From Ectocarpus siliculosus (taxonomy: Eukaryota > Sar > Phaeophyceae > Ectocarpales > Ectocarpaceae), in NCBI GenBank assembly GCA_000310025.1, contig FN649729.1, positions 2,209,316 to 2,273,315 of the forward strand: a stretch of DNA of 64,000 bases. Direction: 5' to 3'. The position numbers and the translations under genes are program-made. Positions 45,125-60,600 of this stretch are shown here, piece by piece; the stretch's first letter is position 1; every line of letters begins with the position of its first letter. The notes beneath the pieces are model-generated. The model saw only the letters and a program-made list of their open reading frames with translations. It had not been told where the DNA came from and ran no database searches.

Positions 45125-48100
45125 TTTCCCTTATTTGTAATATGGTGCTGTCGTGTTTTGGCGCCGGTAATGGCACACACCCCCGTTTGCGTGAGTATGC
45201 TTTTGGGCGTGTCTGCCTTACCGTATGGTGGCACTAGCTTTACCTGCTGCATTGGGGAGCGTCGATCGGAAAGCCTTCCTGGCTTGTTTTTAGATAAAAG
45301 TCGCTGCTTGTCCTTGTTTGATCAGGACGACGCTGTAGAATCAACTCCCGGCCCTCCGAATGGTACGCGCCCACAGAAAGCACTGGTCGCCTCCTCTTGC
45401 GTACTAGTCGTTTCTGGCTTTTTGTCCACGTCCAGAATCGTTTTCATTTACGCACATAGTTATATGGATGTGGCCCAACCACGGTGAACCTTTGTCAGTC
45501 GTAGATCGCAACGGGTCAATATGATTTCCGACCGTTTCGAATGTAGAGAGTGGGTGGGAGTTCCAAGGCTCCAATATTGGGAGCTTCGAAAGAACGTCGG
45601 CCAACGCGTTGTTGTTGAACCTGTTATCATCTGCGCTGGCATGGGACAATGGTATCGGTCCGGTGACGGGGTCGCAGAAGGAACCACGTAGTATGAGATG
45701 GCAGAGCAGGAGGGGGGGGGGTCCGCTTGTAGTGTAATCCCCGTTATCCGCAAGGGAAACCCATGCTTGCCTTGCACCAATCACCCAACACCACAGGACT
45801 TTCTCCTTGTATTTAATCTATAGGGCAGTACGACGCGCTTTGGGTGTGCGCAAAATATTCGTTTAGATGACAGCTCCTTTGTTTTCTTTAATGTGGTTCG
45901 CTTTGAGTGAAACACGAAGGGTCACCCGGCGGGCTGTCACTCGCATTTTTCGTGTCTGGCGCACCCCCGTTCTAATAGAAAACGTGGGCGTAAGTAAGGT
46001 TGGAATGCCGCGCGTGAAACGCGAGCGACGAACTGCTGCAACTGGGCGTTCGGGCGTGCGTCGTGAAAGTGTACGATAGAATCGTAGTAGTTGGGCTTTT
46101 GGGCGCGAAGAATTGCGTGAGTTTATTTGCCTTTTCGTCAGCCAACATTCGGTAAAGCCCACAGGCAGACGATTTGTCCTATAGATATGGTGTGTGTGTT
46201 GGCGTGTTAGGTACGTCGGGCGTGTGCGTTCGTTTTGGACGCTGTGCTAAGTTTAGTTGTGTCGGTATTCCATCTTGTTGTCTCAGGTATTTGTTAGTGT
46301 TGCGCGTGGTGTTCTAGCTGTTCCGTGTTGAGTGTTGTATGTGTGTTGGCGTGTTCGTGATCCCCATCCGTTTGCCTGCGAAACCGTTGAGGTTCGGCGT
46401 TGCTAGCGCTTTTGATGAGATTGCTAACTTAGCCTTTTCACTCCGTGCCTTATTTAATTTGCCGGGGTATTGAGGAGATGAGTAGATGCTAACTGCTCTC
46501 CTCAAGTGGGTTTGGGACCGAGAAATGGCCAGCTCTGTGTTTGTGGTGCGCGCTTGTGACAAAAGTCATGTCGGGGCTGTCGATCTGAACAAGTTTCATG
46601 GCATATTTTGTCCTGCTTCGAAGCAGTCTATGCATTGCTGCTGTTTTGGTTATTTAGCGTAAGCACGGGTGTGGACCTGGTACTTTCTCTGTTGCTGTGA
46701 CCCCTTTATGTTTAGCTGATCGCAGGTGTCTATTTTCGGCCGCCGTCGCCGTTGAGCGACAAGATACTGGAATAAACCGTTGGGGCTTGTTCAGAAGACG
46801 GCGGCTCTTCTCCGTTGTGATGGAAGCCTTCTTTTATCGGCTGACGGATGGAAGCATTCATTCCCATGCTGTTGCCAAAGCTCTGGACTCGGTGGTGAGA
46901 TGCGACCGTGAGGAATAAACAAATGTGGACATCACGCTGTTTGCAAACCCTACCGTGGCGCCAGCGCACAGACTTCCCGATATTGTCCGGGCTTGAGAGT
47001 GGAAATGTGTGTGCCGTCCACACTCTTTCTGCTTTACTCAGTCGCCGCCGACCGCCTGCTTGGCGCAATACGGCGACAAGGGCAGGCGAGCTGACGCGGT
47101 GTGTCTTTTGTACCACCTCGTGTACCTCTAGCTGACCTGGTGTGTCTTTTTTACCACCTCGTATACCTCTCTGCCTGCATGTCTATCTCGTGCCTTTGCT
47201 GGCGCTGCCCCAGCCTCTACGGGATATTTCGCTAAAGTGGTAGAAAAAGCGTAAAATATATGGGTCGCGACTTTTAGTCCCCATGCCTTCAGCTCGTCAA
47301 GGGTGGTTGAGCACGCGGTGCTTGCAAAAAATGCAAGTCATTGCTAGTGAGCTTCTGCGGGGTGTGAAACCAGCGAGTCATTTGCGGACGCTTCTCAGCG
47401 GTTCGAACATCATCGACGGGTCGTGCTACGCACAGAAGACTATTCGGACGAAGAGCTGTAGCATCAGGGGTTTACCAGCAAGAGAACCGTCAACCGCGAA
47501 CTGGAAGCCATTCTGGTAGATCGGATTCTTTACACGAACAAAACGCAGGAGTCGCGACCCATCTGATGCAGGCGTGACAAAAAAAAGAAGACCGTATGAC
47601 TGGTAAAGATCAAGCGTTTAGGGGGTGCATTTCACGTCACACCCATATAGTGACAAGCACAAGTTCCGGCCAAACAACAGGATTCTCCACCCAACGCTAC
47701 TTGGATCTCAAAGATCAAGCACACACCTCAACGCCCGAACAAGCGAAGGAGACACCCGGTATTCATTGCGTCACGTCCCTTAATCTTCACGGTCTACGGT
47801 CACCACACAGCTTTCGTTATCTTCTCTCTTGCTCCATCCACAACACCTCCACTGAACATTCCGTCCGGATACCCACGTACTCACCTATACTTCAGACTTC
47901 CTGCTGAATCAGACAACAGGAGAAAAACAAGTGCTACACACAAGCCCTCGCAGTCACACTCCCTCCTGAACACAAGAAAAAAAAAAAACGATCTGGTACC
48001 AACAAATGGGGCACTTTCAGATCGAATGCATGAAGGGAGAAACGAGGAGGGGAAAACCACCCGATGACAAGGAACAACGAGAGTATTAATGTCTCACTCT

Positions 48101-48698
48101 AGCACTCAACACCACGTGTGTCGTGTTCAAATCGCTTAAAATCGCGTTATCGTCCCTCTTCGCCGACAGCCAGATAAACATCCTCCCCTATGCATACACA
48201 TAACCCCCCTTTTCACAAAAGTAATGACACCTGCGCAACTCAATTTCGGTAGATAACGTACAAGAGTGATGGGTGTTTGGTCGGCGGAATGGGGGGCGAT
48301 CGGTGGCCTACCACTTCAGAGTAACGCACTCCTGGGTGCAGAGAGCAACGCAGCGAGACTAATGAGCCACGGAAACAGAGGTTAAGGCTGCGGCCAGTGT
48401 ATTTTTTCCGCGCATGTCTTTACGTCGGGACACTGAACGACTTATGCCAAGGGCGGAACACACGCTCAGACAACCACAAACGAATGCGCAGGAAGGACAG
48501 CAGGACGGAAAGCAACAAGCACCATCTTGGGGCTCAGTGAGACAGACACTAAAAACAACACGCCAGCACCTGTAGTACACGCACACAATACAGAACACGT
48601 CTCACCGTCCAACACTTGGCGAACAGGACACAACTATATAAAAGCAAAAAACTGGGTGGCCACGGTAGGAGGTGCTCTGCAAACGGGACTTCAAGAAG
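45125..48698. other. Convergent spacer between the two channel genes
   Basis: The 3' UTRs of both channel copies must lie here. I see no further exon. A 41-bp tandem duplication sits at 47090-47171. The spacer is asymmetrical: I see no inverted similarity between its two halves, so the duplication did not include, or no longer preserves, the 3' flank. Confidence 0.6.
47090..47171. repeat. 41-bp tandem duplication
   Basis: Units 47090-47130 and 47131-47171 share GCTGAC, GGTGTGTCTTTT, TACCACCTCGT and ATACCTCT/GTACCTCT, with about four differences. Confidence 0.85.
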
Positions 48699-51600
48699 TT
48701 AAGATATCTTGTTCTTCATAACGATAGGAACCTCCGGTAGATAGTAGGTGATGCCAATGGTATCGCATGCATTCTTGATGGCCCAGGTACACATGCTCTG
48801 GCAGGCCCATTTTTTGTCCATGTTCTGGTTGGTAAATGGACGGACAGGGACGCGGAATTGTAAGTTGGAGACAGTTTCAATCCATGCTGCACAGACTGGG
48901 AGAGGCGACGGGATGTGCTTTGCTACCGTACAACATTCGCAGGGGGGGCCAGGGGAAGCAACATAACATTTCGAGAGACGAAACACCACCAAACGTCAAT
49001 TCCATTCACTACACAGCGGTCGGGCAGACGCGACTTGACCAGCCGTGTCAGCACATGCCACAGAGAGAGACAGCGTAGACTGCATCAAAGCACATGCACT
49101 TTCTATCGACTGGAGAAAGAATGGCCGCAAGCGCTTTGTTGCCGTCGGCACAGTCGAGCACACCATATCTCTTGAATCTCCACCACCCTCCCCCACTCAC
49201 CCATCCCACCAAACCACACCCCACCCCACGGTTGTTCTCTCGAACCCGTTCGGGTGTCCTGCTGCATCAGTCTCGATCCATACTCTTGCACCGCTGGAAA
49301 CAAAGCAAAAACGAATCGGCTACATCGTTCACCCCTTACGATAAGGTACGATGGAGAGCTGCCGCCTTGCCTACTCCTTTCACGCTCCACACATGCACAC
49401 ACAACGGGGATGCAAGCCCAAAACCGCCAAATCAAGACGCCTCGATTGCCACCATGCGGAGGACTGCTCTGCTGTATCTACGACGCTTTTGCTTTAGACT
49501 CACCTGCCAGTTGCCCCTCTGCCGGAAGATGATCCGGATGGACAGTCTCGTGCTGTCCTCTATTCCCGTCAGCGAGAAGCCCATGCGCGGGTGCAGACCT
49601 ATTTGTCGCCGGCAAAAAGATGTTGAAATGAAAAAAAACGCGGCAACAATGACATATCTTGCTATTCGTTGGTCCGTTGCAACCCTTTGATCTCGAGTCT
49701 ACAACGACAATAGCAAGCTTCTGCGTGGGCGTACAATGCGCAATCCTCCAGTTGCTACGTCGACGCGCTACGACAGAGGTGTGTGCAAGGTATTTCCTAG
49801 AGTTGTAGGGAGCCGATTATTCGACCGTGTGGCTGAGACGCACGTCCTGCTGCATCTTGGCCGGAATAACACATTTCATAGGGTGTTTTCCGATGTGGTT
49901 CCATCTATCACCGAGCAAGACCGACCCGCATAGCCGAGAAAAACAGAAGTGGTGCTTTTGAACACGGGCACGCACGCAGCGGTACCTTCGGGCTTGTCTT
50001 TCTTCTTGGCAAACTTTTGCAGGGCGTCGTGAAGTGTTTCCAGCTTTTGGCTCGAGGTGGTTGCCGCAACCTGAGGTGATAAAGCAAAGACAGCATAAAG
50101 AACAACGGTATAGAGGGGAGCACGACACTAAAAACCTTGCACCCGGCTTGTACAGCGTACACCACGGTGGAAAAAACGTTTTTTTTTATTTTTTTATTCC
50201 GGGACGCTCGCTACTGAATGGTGCCTGTCATCACTCTGAACGATGTTCCTCACGAACCAACTATCTACCATGGTACCCTTAAGCGAATTCTCGGGCTACA
50301 CTACTAAGGCGCGTGTTCACTTCCTCGCCGGATGCTGCACTGCAGAATGTCTATTTTCAAGCCGGGAAGCTGAGAATGTGAATGGGAACAGTTTCTAAAT
50401 CCCGTTATGCGTACTCTTGTGTCGATGGTTCGGCATGAACAAAAGTCGAGTATGGTAGGTCGAAAACCACCAACGGAACCACGTCTACAAGATGTGCAGG
50501 CCCCCGTGCACACACCAAAACGAACAAAATAGCGCCTCGTCGACACAGCACGCACGTGAATGTAGAACTCGTGCCACTGGTGGGCCGTCCTCTGGATGTT
50601 GACGATCGTTTTGTCCGCCAGCAGGTGGTTGGGTATGTAGAAGATCTGTGGGCACCATTTGCGAGACGCCCGACCGACGCGGTAAGCAACAACGCGGGAG
50701 TAGCGCGGGGGGTTACGGCGTGACCGGAGGGAAGCAAAAGCAAACAAAACACAACTCCGTATTTCACGTCTAGGGAGGCAAGCGTTTGACGCGGACAGAT
50801 TGTAAGCGAGAGACTTGCACGCAATGGACGCAAAAGCCCGGATTGGTTGCTTGTAGAAACTGCCGAGTGGAAGAAGGAAGAACACGTCATTCGGGCAAAA
50901 TGTATTTCACGTCTAGAAGCATGCCGTCGAGGGTGCCGTCGACGATTGGACTCCTTGCGTGCACACGCAGACATGGGAGTTCGAGTGCGTGATGCCGAGC
51001 GAAACGTGGTCTCCCGCTGAATTGCAAGGGGAGATAGGGACCTCTCTCACAAAAGGAACCCAAATAGTTTGGGAAAGGGTTCAACTGTCGACACGGAACA
51101 TCTAGAGCGAAGCCAAAGACCACCAGCCCCATGCGTCTATATTGCAGAGCCGGCGCACGGTGAACGGCCCCGCATACGCGTTGTCTTGGCCGCGTTCCGC
51201 GTTCAGTACCAACGGTGAGTGCGCAGTGATTTTCGCGTAGGCCTTTGACTGACGTGGGCATAAACAATACTCGCCAACATGTGGGCAGCATATTGAGCTG
51301 CATCGGCCATTCAAACTTGCTGTTGGAACCTAGTGACCGGAGCGCGCCAGAGCAACAATGACGCCATCGCACATGGACTACTCGTGGACGTTTTCGAGTG
51401 CTCGTCTTGCCATCTGGGCCGCTTGTTTGCGATACACTGCGTCACAATGTTTGCATCTTTTTTTACCATGGACCACACAGCTTCGCCACACGGGAGCTGC
51501 CGTCCTTCGCGAAACATTTGGCTGGTTGGGGCTCGTGCGACATGCCTCTCTGAACCTGCTCGGTTTGGCCGAGTATTCTCGGTCCCGCTGGTCGAAACCT

Positions 51601-54600
51601 CGGAAACGAGTCCAACGGTTAAGCCATCCGATCGTGAGCCGTTACCTCGATAGAGCAGGGCACCAAGACTCCCACCTGTTCGTCCCAACGCCTGAAGGAA
51701 GTCGTCCTCAGGTCGACCTTGACCACCACTACGTTCATGGGCTCCACACCCGCCGTCTGGACATCGTCGTAGATATGCACCCGGTCCCCGACGTCGTACA
51801 GCCTCGACACGAAGATGAAGAGCACCGCGGACATGAGGTTGCTCGCCGCGGTGCCGATCATGAACGAGAAGGCGATCAGGAACGACGCGAACGTCACGCT
51901 CAAGGAGAGCACATCGAACCCCAGGATCGACAGCCACACGAACTGAAAAAAAACGATGTTTTATTTGTCGGTCGGTCGGTCGGTCGGTCGCGCGTGGTTT
52001 GCGGCGAGGGCGTCGTCGACAAAGGGAGAGGGTGGCCGGAGGTTGAGGCTTGACTGACGATGGACGTGTGGTGTTGGGGCTCACCTCCCTCACAGCTGAG
52101 TACGAACAAAACTCGACGGCCTTCCTTATCAACTGCACCGGCATGAGCGGAGTGTGTACTACACGCCGCCATCGGGCGGCTGATCGGGACACCATCGCGA
52201 GGAATTTTTTTCACTGCTTGTATGAGCGGTTCTACGCCGCCTCGACCTTGGTACGGTACCCCTGAGACGTATGATGCGCTTTGCGTGAAGGTGAACGATG
52301 CACTCACGGCAAGGACGAACAATATGAGCCAAAAAATGATGAGGCCGAGCTTCCGCGCAATGTGCTCGCTGTCGTGCAGGGTGTGTGCCAGGCTCCTGTG
52401 GTCCTTGAACGTGTCCACGACTCCCAGCACCATTTCCTGCCTCGGCAAGTCGTAAACCAAAATGAAAGATGAGACAAACGCCAGTTGTGGAAAATAGTCA
52501 TCTCACGTTCGTCGAAGTCACCCTCGAATATGTCCGCACTTAGTGAATAACATTGTTATGCATAGCTTGATGGGTGTCCCTATTTCACCGCTAGTCCTAT
52601 TTCGAATATTTTTCGTGACCCACATCGGATGACCTCGCTTCGTTCTCTGCATTGTGCAGCTTTGATTCGACGTTTGCCGAAGAACTCGTTCTAAGTTCCC
52701 TGCTTACACGGGAACAACGAACCCCTCCGTGCTGCAGTACGTACCGCCTTCGTGATGGAGCCATTGCTGTTCAAATCAAAGATCTTGAACGCCATTTCCA
52801 GCACCTGATGTTCCAGCATCGGACAGAGGGTTTCCCTTGTCAGCAATTCCTCCTCCTGAGGCTTATCTGCCTCGTCGCTGTCCCCCCCCTTCTGTGTGCT
52901 ACCGTTGCTTTGTACATTGGTGCTCTCCTCGTGCTCTTTCTGAACGGTGCCGCCAGCAGAACCTTCGCCCCTGCTGGCACCTCCGGCGTCCTTGTCGTTG
53001 CGATCCTCACTGCTGAAACTGCCTCCGTTTGCGGTTTCCTTCGCAAGCTCGGACACATCGTGACCGTACCTCGGCGCCATAGCATCGACCACACGAAGCG
53101 ACGAAAACTCCATTTCTGCGCAACTGGCGGTGACTTCCGCCTTCGACTCGCCACCTACAAAGGGGTCGCTGTCAGCGAACGAGTCGGCGTCCTCTATGAC
53201 CGATAGGGCTCTTTTTCCTCCTCCGTGGAACTCCCTGAACCCAGCCATACCGCCGCCGCCCTGGCTCGGCAAAACTTCGTCCATCGGGATCTCGCTGCTA
53301 CCGGCATCACTCGCATCGGCTGTGTCGACCGTGGCTGTGGCGGCGCCGGCGGCGCTATCGCTGGCAGCTCTGGCATTGGGACCCATGCGCATCTTGTTGA
53401 CACTGCTTGAAAGTTTGCTCGAGACCCTGGTGACGATCGGAGACCTGCCGCCAGCTTCGCGGGGCGCGCTACCCGCCGCCCGTCCCCCCGCTCCCGAGCG
53501 CGATCTCAACCACGGCGCAGGCTTTAATGTTGCGTCGGAAGAAGTTCGCTTCGAGGGCGAGAGGCTGCCTACGTCGCCTGCCGTCCACGAGGAGGGCAAG
53601 CTCGCGCGTTTGCTCGCGCCGAGTCGACCGCCGCGAAAAGACTTCGCGTTCAAAGTGTTCGCGTTGCTGCCGCCCCCGCCGCCGAGAACGGTCTGGCCCA
53701 CGTTCGCCAGGTACGCCCAGCGCCTCGTGGCGGGGGAAGCGGGCGCGGTGCATCCCGGCGAGTACATGCGACTCCTGAGGAGGAGCTGGTCGAACATGTA
53801 TTCTCCGAGGGTCTTGGCGTCCCTACTGGAGTTCAGCGTGTTGGTCCCGCCTAGCTCGCTGCGGTTACCAGCCAACAGCAAAGAGAAGGGGGCATACACA
53901 GTTGGGATCATGGTTTAAACGAGCGGACAAGAAACAAGAAACAAGAACCGTTGAGGGAGACAGTATGATACCTGCTTCAATCAGAGCGGAATGCTCTGGA
54001 GCTAGGGAAGCCCGCCGCATGAGGGACGGCACCCATATGGAGAGAAAACAACGCCATCGTGTAGCCCCAAACTATGGGGTGTAGCCAGCCCTACACTTGA
54101 GGTCTGTCACTCTAGTTCGGCATCTCAGCGGCTCGAGGAGCACACTGATGTCGACAGCATCACACGCTTGTGGAGATCACCCCAGATTGACCACAACCCA
54201 CAAAGGTATGGGGACGCCTCGCACAGTAGTGGAACACAAAACCAAACAACACCTGCGAACAGCACAACAACTCGGACAGCAAGCGCAGAATACTGCACAC
54301 GCCGCCGCGGCAGACGAAACAAGCCGTGCCAAAAAAGACACGAAGAAAAAAGGGCGTTCACTTGCTGCACCGAAGCGACAGCACTGGGGCCAACAACAGA
54401 CGACCCCGCACCGGAAGAAAGCGTGCCCGAGCTTGTGCCTGGGAATGAAGCCCATGGCCTTCGAAACGGCATAAAGCGAGATCTTCTCCTGCTCCTTGAT
54501 TCCTCGCCGCCCCATCTCAATCGCGAACTTCTGGTCGTCCGGGTTGCACTCGCCCGTGGTAGCGTAGTCCGTCAGCAGCAGCAGGATATACTGCGCCAGG

Positions 54601-57600
54601 ATGCTGCTCTGTTGGACCCCGTGGGGGTAGTTTCGTTGTTGTTTCATTCATAACAAAACAGATACATAGTGAGGAATACGAATGGGGCGCACGTGTGTTA
54701 GCAGCTACAAGAGTCCGCTCGTTGCCTCAGACTTACCGCAATGAGGTTCCATGCCATGCGGATACGCTGATACTATTTATAGTTTCGAGTGTTTCGCGCC
54801 TTTTCGTAAGTCTGATCAGCACGAGCGCGGCATGTTTAGTTTGTGGTTCATCGGTTGACAAGGTGCGTCGCAATACAAGAGATCGCGTTTATTCTTGTTT
54901 CAAGGGGGTGTTCGGATATTGCCCCCATAGTGTAGAACAAATCCCACTTCATACGGTGAATTGGGCCTGGCGGGTGTTTTCTTCTGGTCTCAAAGCAAAA
55001 TTGGGACAGTCATGGCCTTCACAAAGTTGAGGGGTCACGCGAGGTTATTCAACGCTTGGTCACCGGACCATATTTGTTGGAAATTCGAAACGTGTTATAG
55101 TCCCAGACTTGTCACTGGGGCTTCCGGTCGACACAAACGACGTGCTGAATTTAAGCTGTACCTGGTACATATCATACATTTTTCTTTGTTGGTCATTTTC
55201 CACCTCCAAGTTGAAAAACAAACCAGTCCACGGAACGCGATGCGGTTAACGCCAAATGGCCACGAAGTGCTCCGCGCTACCCTAACAAACTCTCAAACTC
55301 GAGACCGATAAAGTGAGGGGCAGGGGGTGGAAACCTTCAAGAGGATAGTAAATACTCTCAGGTGTAAAGACAATCGGGAGACCAGGTGGAGATCCTCTTG
55401 ATCGCGGTTGGCTGTGATCGCACCTGCACCCGTTGCAAGTAGGGCCGCCAGAGGTAAGAAGTGGCCACCAGCAGCACCAAAAAGTTCTTCAACAGCATAC
55501 CAACTCGGTAGGCCACATAGCACTGAAGGAGAACAAATGTTGCGAACGGATACGTAGCACACATCAGATGTCGTTGAAACTCGGCGCATAGCACGACAGG
55601 GGGGTATCGCACGTGTTTGGCTGCGACGCTTAAAGAGGAGGCACAATCAACACGCTGAGGTACCGTGGCATGCAGAACCCCAGGTGAAGTTGTACCTGGA
55701 AAAATTCGTCGCCGTAGCGGTATGCGTTCCCCGATAGCTCACTGTCGGTGGGATACACCCATTCGGCGAACAGCCGCCTCCACACGAACATGGAGGCGAT
55801 AGACCAGATGGTCATGGAGATGTCCTGGTGCAAGGCGACCACGAAGTAAAAGCTTTCCGCACAGCGCAAAGGACGAGGTTGCAAGCGCAGCGAGGGGGGC
55901 GACAACCGCCGTAGGGGGCAGTAAGGGTCGGTTTCCGTGAGGCTAATGCTAAAGTGGAATCGAATCTCGATATAAACCTCGATTCACATGTAAACATCGA
56001 GGGTATGGCATCATAGCCCGAGGGTAGCCGCCCGGCGCATCTCCAGTCCCCGGTATTTTTACTCAGAGAGAGTTCGCGCGGAAAACTCGCAATAGTCGCT
56101 CGCCGTTTGGATCAACATGGTGCCGGTTGCGCCCCCGAATACACATCCAGGAATAGGACTTACGGTGGCACAGTGTCATTTTCTGCTAACACACGTGTGG
56201 CACAAAGTGCACAACTTGAAGATAAACACGACGTGACAACCGAAGACCTGGGTTTTCTGGGAACCCTGTGGACTGTGGACGCCATGCAATCACAGCTGAA
56301 AGTGCCGTTGCTTTCATGCCTCGTTTCGTCACCGTAATTCAAACAAACACCAGGCCACGGCCGAATGGCCTACTTCCGAACTCTTGGTGAATATGGGTTT
56401 CGTGTGGTGACACAGAAATCTGTGGTATATTTTGGCCAGCCAACACATTGAACAACAGCACCACCTTTTCCACAGGTTCCGAACCCGAGGCGTTGAAACG
56501 GCGCATGATGTTTGCGCGGGTGTGAAGAAAGATGGGTCGGGCTGAGAAACAGACCAGGCAGAAACGCATCCATCTACAGGGCCTGCACGACAGGCCAATG
56601 ATGGTGATCAGAGTTGAAGGTGTACCTGTGTAAGAGCCTTTCGGGGAATTCGTAGTGGGACCACACAAAAAAATGAGTAGAAAATGGACGTGTACCTGTT
56701 TCCTCTGTAGAGGAGGGCCGACGCCCTTGTGGTGAGAAAATAGGCGAACAGCCTTATCGTGAAGCGGATCACCGGGTAGGAGAGGAAGATTGTCGACGCA
56801 AACCCGACTACGTGGACGATGTTCACGTCTTTATCTCTGCTCGTCCATCCACCATTGTTCGTCGGGGGTGTCGTTAGAGAAGAGAAGCCGCATGCGTGGG
56901 TGAGAACATGCCGGAATGACACCGAAATGTAGTCAAGAACGATCAACGTTTGCGTGTGATGCGGAAGTGGTGCCAGCAGCACCAGCACAAGCAGCAGCAC
57001 CCGCAGGAAGGCGCCGATCCAGGAGCGGAACGCACGGTAAAACGAGCAGCCGAGAAGAGAAAAAAAGTCAGCATGGGCCGATCTTGTGCGTGGCGCTCTT
57101 CCGCATCTTCGAGGTGAATCGCCTCGTTACGACGTCGTGAGACCGAATATTAGCACGATCGATAACTCACTCCCCAACCCCGCCACATCTTGCCAAATAC
57201 TTCAAAGACCCTTATGTCCATTGACCGACGGTTTGCAAAAGGCAGCACGACATGACTAGGCTATCGGTAACGCTGCACAAGTTTTTTACCGACATGGGTT
57301 CCCTCTCGGCGACACGTCAAATGGGGCAAGGGGTTGTTCGTGCGCATAGCTGACAGCGGTGGTGGTTTCGAGACGACTCCTGACAGTGTAGCTCCTATGG
57401 CATGCGAAATACACAAAATATCAAGCAAGACGTGCCATTGTGGCGAAACTCACAAGGGTCCCGCGAACTCGCGGAACAAGGTGGCCCCGACAAGGCTGAC
57501 GAAGATCAACACTAGAGCCTTCCTCGCCAGCACGATTTCGTCCGTGATTTGGATGCTCTGCATGGCCAACCAAGGAACAGCGTCAAAGGCGAACATGGTC

Positions 57601-60600
57601 ATCGTCGTCAGTAACATAGTTAGTGGCAGCACCATATCCGTATCAGCATGTGTATGTCAGTATCACATCAGTGTCACCAGCACTTGGAACAAACCCCTAA
57701 ACCAAGCACAAAAAATACTAATCCAGCACGCATTTCACATCCGAAATTGAGCGCATCGGCTGAAATCAAAGCGGGGCGGATCGACATACTATTCATCCCA
57801 GAGGGGCGACTACAGGAGCGGAAGGAAACACATGCACCCAACGTGCTGGGAAACAAGTTCCGTTTGCCCTCCGACGGCAAAACGTTGCGCAAGTCGCATA
57901 TCTCGGAATGCGGTATTCCCGGTGGACCCCCCTCCGGCCTCTTTCCTACTCACAGCAGTCCTATTGCCCTATTCGAATCCCGTTCGCATGAACGTGTCAT
58001 ACACTCCGTCGTCCAAAGTACCTTGATCTCCCCGATCATGAGTTCTGTCTCACTCCTGGTGTCCATTCGCTCCTCCTTCGTGTCGTGAACGTGGACCAAG
58101 TTGGGCCGATTCTCAGTGGCATTCAGCTGAGGAGGAGTGGCTGGAATTCTAACTCCATCGAGGGCGTTGGGCAGAGACATGCGGCCGCTGACATGCCCCA
58201 TCGACCCCGTAGCAGGATGACGGCTCGCCTTATCCACGCCGCCGCCAATGCCGCCTTCTTCGAGGTGGTGGGGGTTAACGAAGCCTTGATGGTTTAAGGT
58301 CTGCCGTCGCCCTGATGCCGATGCAGGATAGACTTTCGTCTCGCCGGAGAACGGTTTCGCTCCCACAACGTCTGCTGCAGATAGTCGTGTTTGCCCCGAA
58401 GGAGGCCGCCCTTCTACAGGTGCAGGAGAGGGCCACAGAAACCCCATGAGGCTGCTGGCATTTTTCTTGTGGCTCGGTCCGCCTTGGCTGGTTCTGTGGT
58501 GGTGCGACCCGCTGCCGCTGGTGGTTTTCGAATGCTCCCGCGAACTGGTGCTTTTCGCGCTGCGTGAAAACAGGTCCCAGTTTGATAGCTCCCTGTGTTC
58601 ATGCGGTGAAGAAGCGCACCCAGGTGTGTTGTAACAATGGTCAGGAAAGGTGATGATGAAATGGCGAAAAGTCACCCTGGCTGTAAAGTGAAACATGGCC
58701 AACTCCCGGCGATAGGACGAAACTTCGGCTTGGAACTGGTGAATGTTGAGCTCAACGGTGAAAACGGCCATGCCCATCGAGAAGCACCACCTTGCCGTTA
58801 AAGCACATTCCGCCGGCGGTCCCCTTTCCCCGCCCCCCTTCCACATGCCCGCCCCGTGGCTCATTCCCTGTTCTACTATGTAAGTCAGTGTGATGAAAAG
58901 GCCGGGAGCCCACAGAGGTCAAAAGTACGAAGGAAACTATTTCGTACTTTGCAAGTCCTCGGATCGGGGCCTCCCTCTCCCGCTCCGTTTGAGCTGATTC
59001 TGCGGCCAACGCTTCCTCCAAAAGTTGTGCGTCGTCAGTCCTCGACAAGGTCCTGCTTTTCGTCACGTACGCGGGGGATTGGGGTGGGCGGGCACGAGGG
59101 GAGTGGCTTGTTTCTTCCCCAAAACAATCGTGAAATGGTGCACACGCGCCTTCAATAGCAACTACAGTCTCAACGGACGCACCTCGTTCAAGCGCGCAAT
59201 TACTGTTCCCAACAGCGTACAAGCGACGGCGGGGCGTACAAACCTACTGCTGCTGCTCCGGCGGTGAGCAAGTAGCCAGCAGGACTAGAAGCATGCTGCA
59301 GCAACAGAAGCAGCCCGCAATATTCTACAGCGACAGAGGTTGGTGTCTCCTTCCTTACTAGTTCACGTAAAACCCAGACTCTCAAGAACCAAAACCAGAC
59401 ACCCGCCCTGGCGTCCTGGCACTGCCACTGCAACTCCGCAATGCTGTTGGTTGGTAAAACAAGACACCATGTTTTTGCTGGTGTCACCCGTAGGATCTGT
59501 TCATTTTGCGAGGAAGTATCCCGTGCGACGTGGACACACGCATCAAGCACTGCATGAATTGGCAACACCTCAAAATATTTCACGATAGCGGGTTCTACCA
59601 CTGCCGATGCTGCTTCCAATGTTAGCGCGCGTGCAGCGTTCTTTCATGAAGCCTCGCTTAGGTGGAGAGGGAGGCAAGAGAAGCACACTGTTAGCTCAAG
59701 AGTAGCTGGATGCAGGCTGACTGTACAACAAGCAGCAGAAGCAGCTGCAGCCGCAATAAATGTTTCATCCCTTGCTTGCGTAGCAGACGTACGATCATGC
59801 GCATGCATTTTGTGTTGCACCGTACGCTAATATCGTAGAAAATGCTAGGGCTGCGTGGGCGGGGGTGCCTCAGTGCCAATCTCGCTCCGCGCAAATAAAA
59901 GCCGAAGAGTGGGAGCCAAGCGGGGAAATGAATGAATAGCACCGTATTACATGAGCAAGTTCAGAAAGGAGGTATGCAGCACAGAGCGTTTTCCACTGGT
60001 GTTCTCAAGCCTGACCCCACCGACAGTATATCATGTTCGTGTCTGTACAATGATACAAATCGCAGACCAGAAAGAAAAAAAATGGCCCTACGACGCGACC
60101 GGGGACTGTTTCCAGTCTGCCGATCTGGCCTGACCTGCCTCAAATGAGTACATACGGTCCATCAGTAACGGCTTGGGCGGGTTAAACGTCCATCACGCAT
60201 CAGAAACGTGTTCCCGTGTGAAGGGCCTGGACACAATGAGCTGTGACTTCATGTTTGCTTCACAGCAGTATGTATACGAAGTGCCTATGGGTTTGCGCCT
60301 ATTATGATAGTAGTGTGAACTTTTCAGTCGACCACAAAGTTCGAGGCTGCCAGACCGTGCGTTGCCGTGGGCGAGGGTAAGGGTTGGGTTGGGTTGGGTT
60401 GGGTATCTAATCCAGGTGCGAGCCTAGCCTTCAACATCAGGTTAAGACCTACAGAGTCACTATAATAACAGACCTAAATAGCCTCGTTTTCATGTGTTCA
60501 ACATGATTGTCTGTATGCATGTTTGCCCGATACTGCTATCGGTGCTTACGTGCATGGCTGGGCCGGTCAACCATACCGGTCGGTTGACGAATCTGACCCT

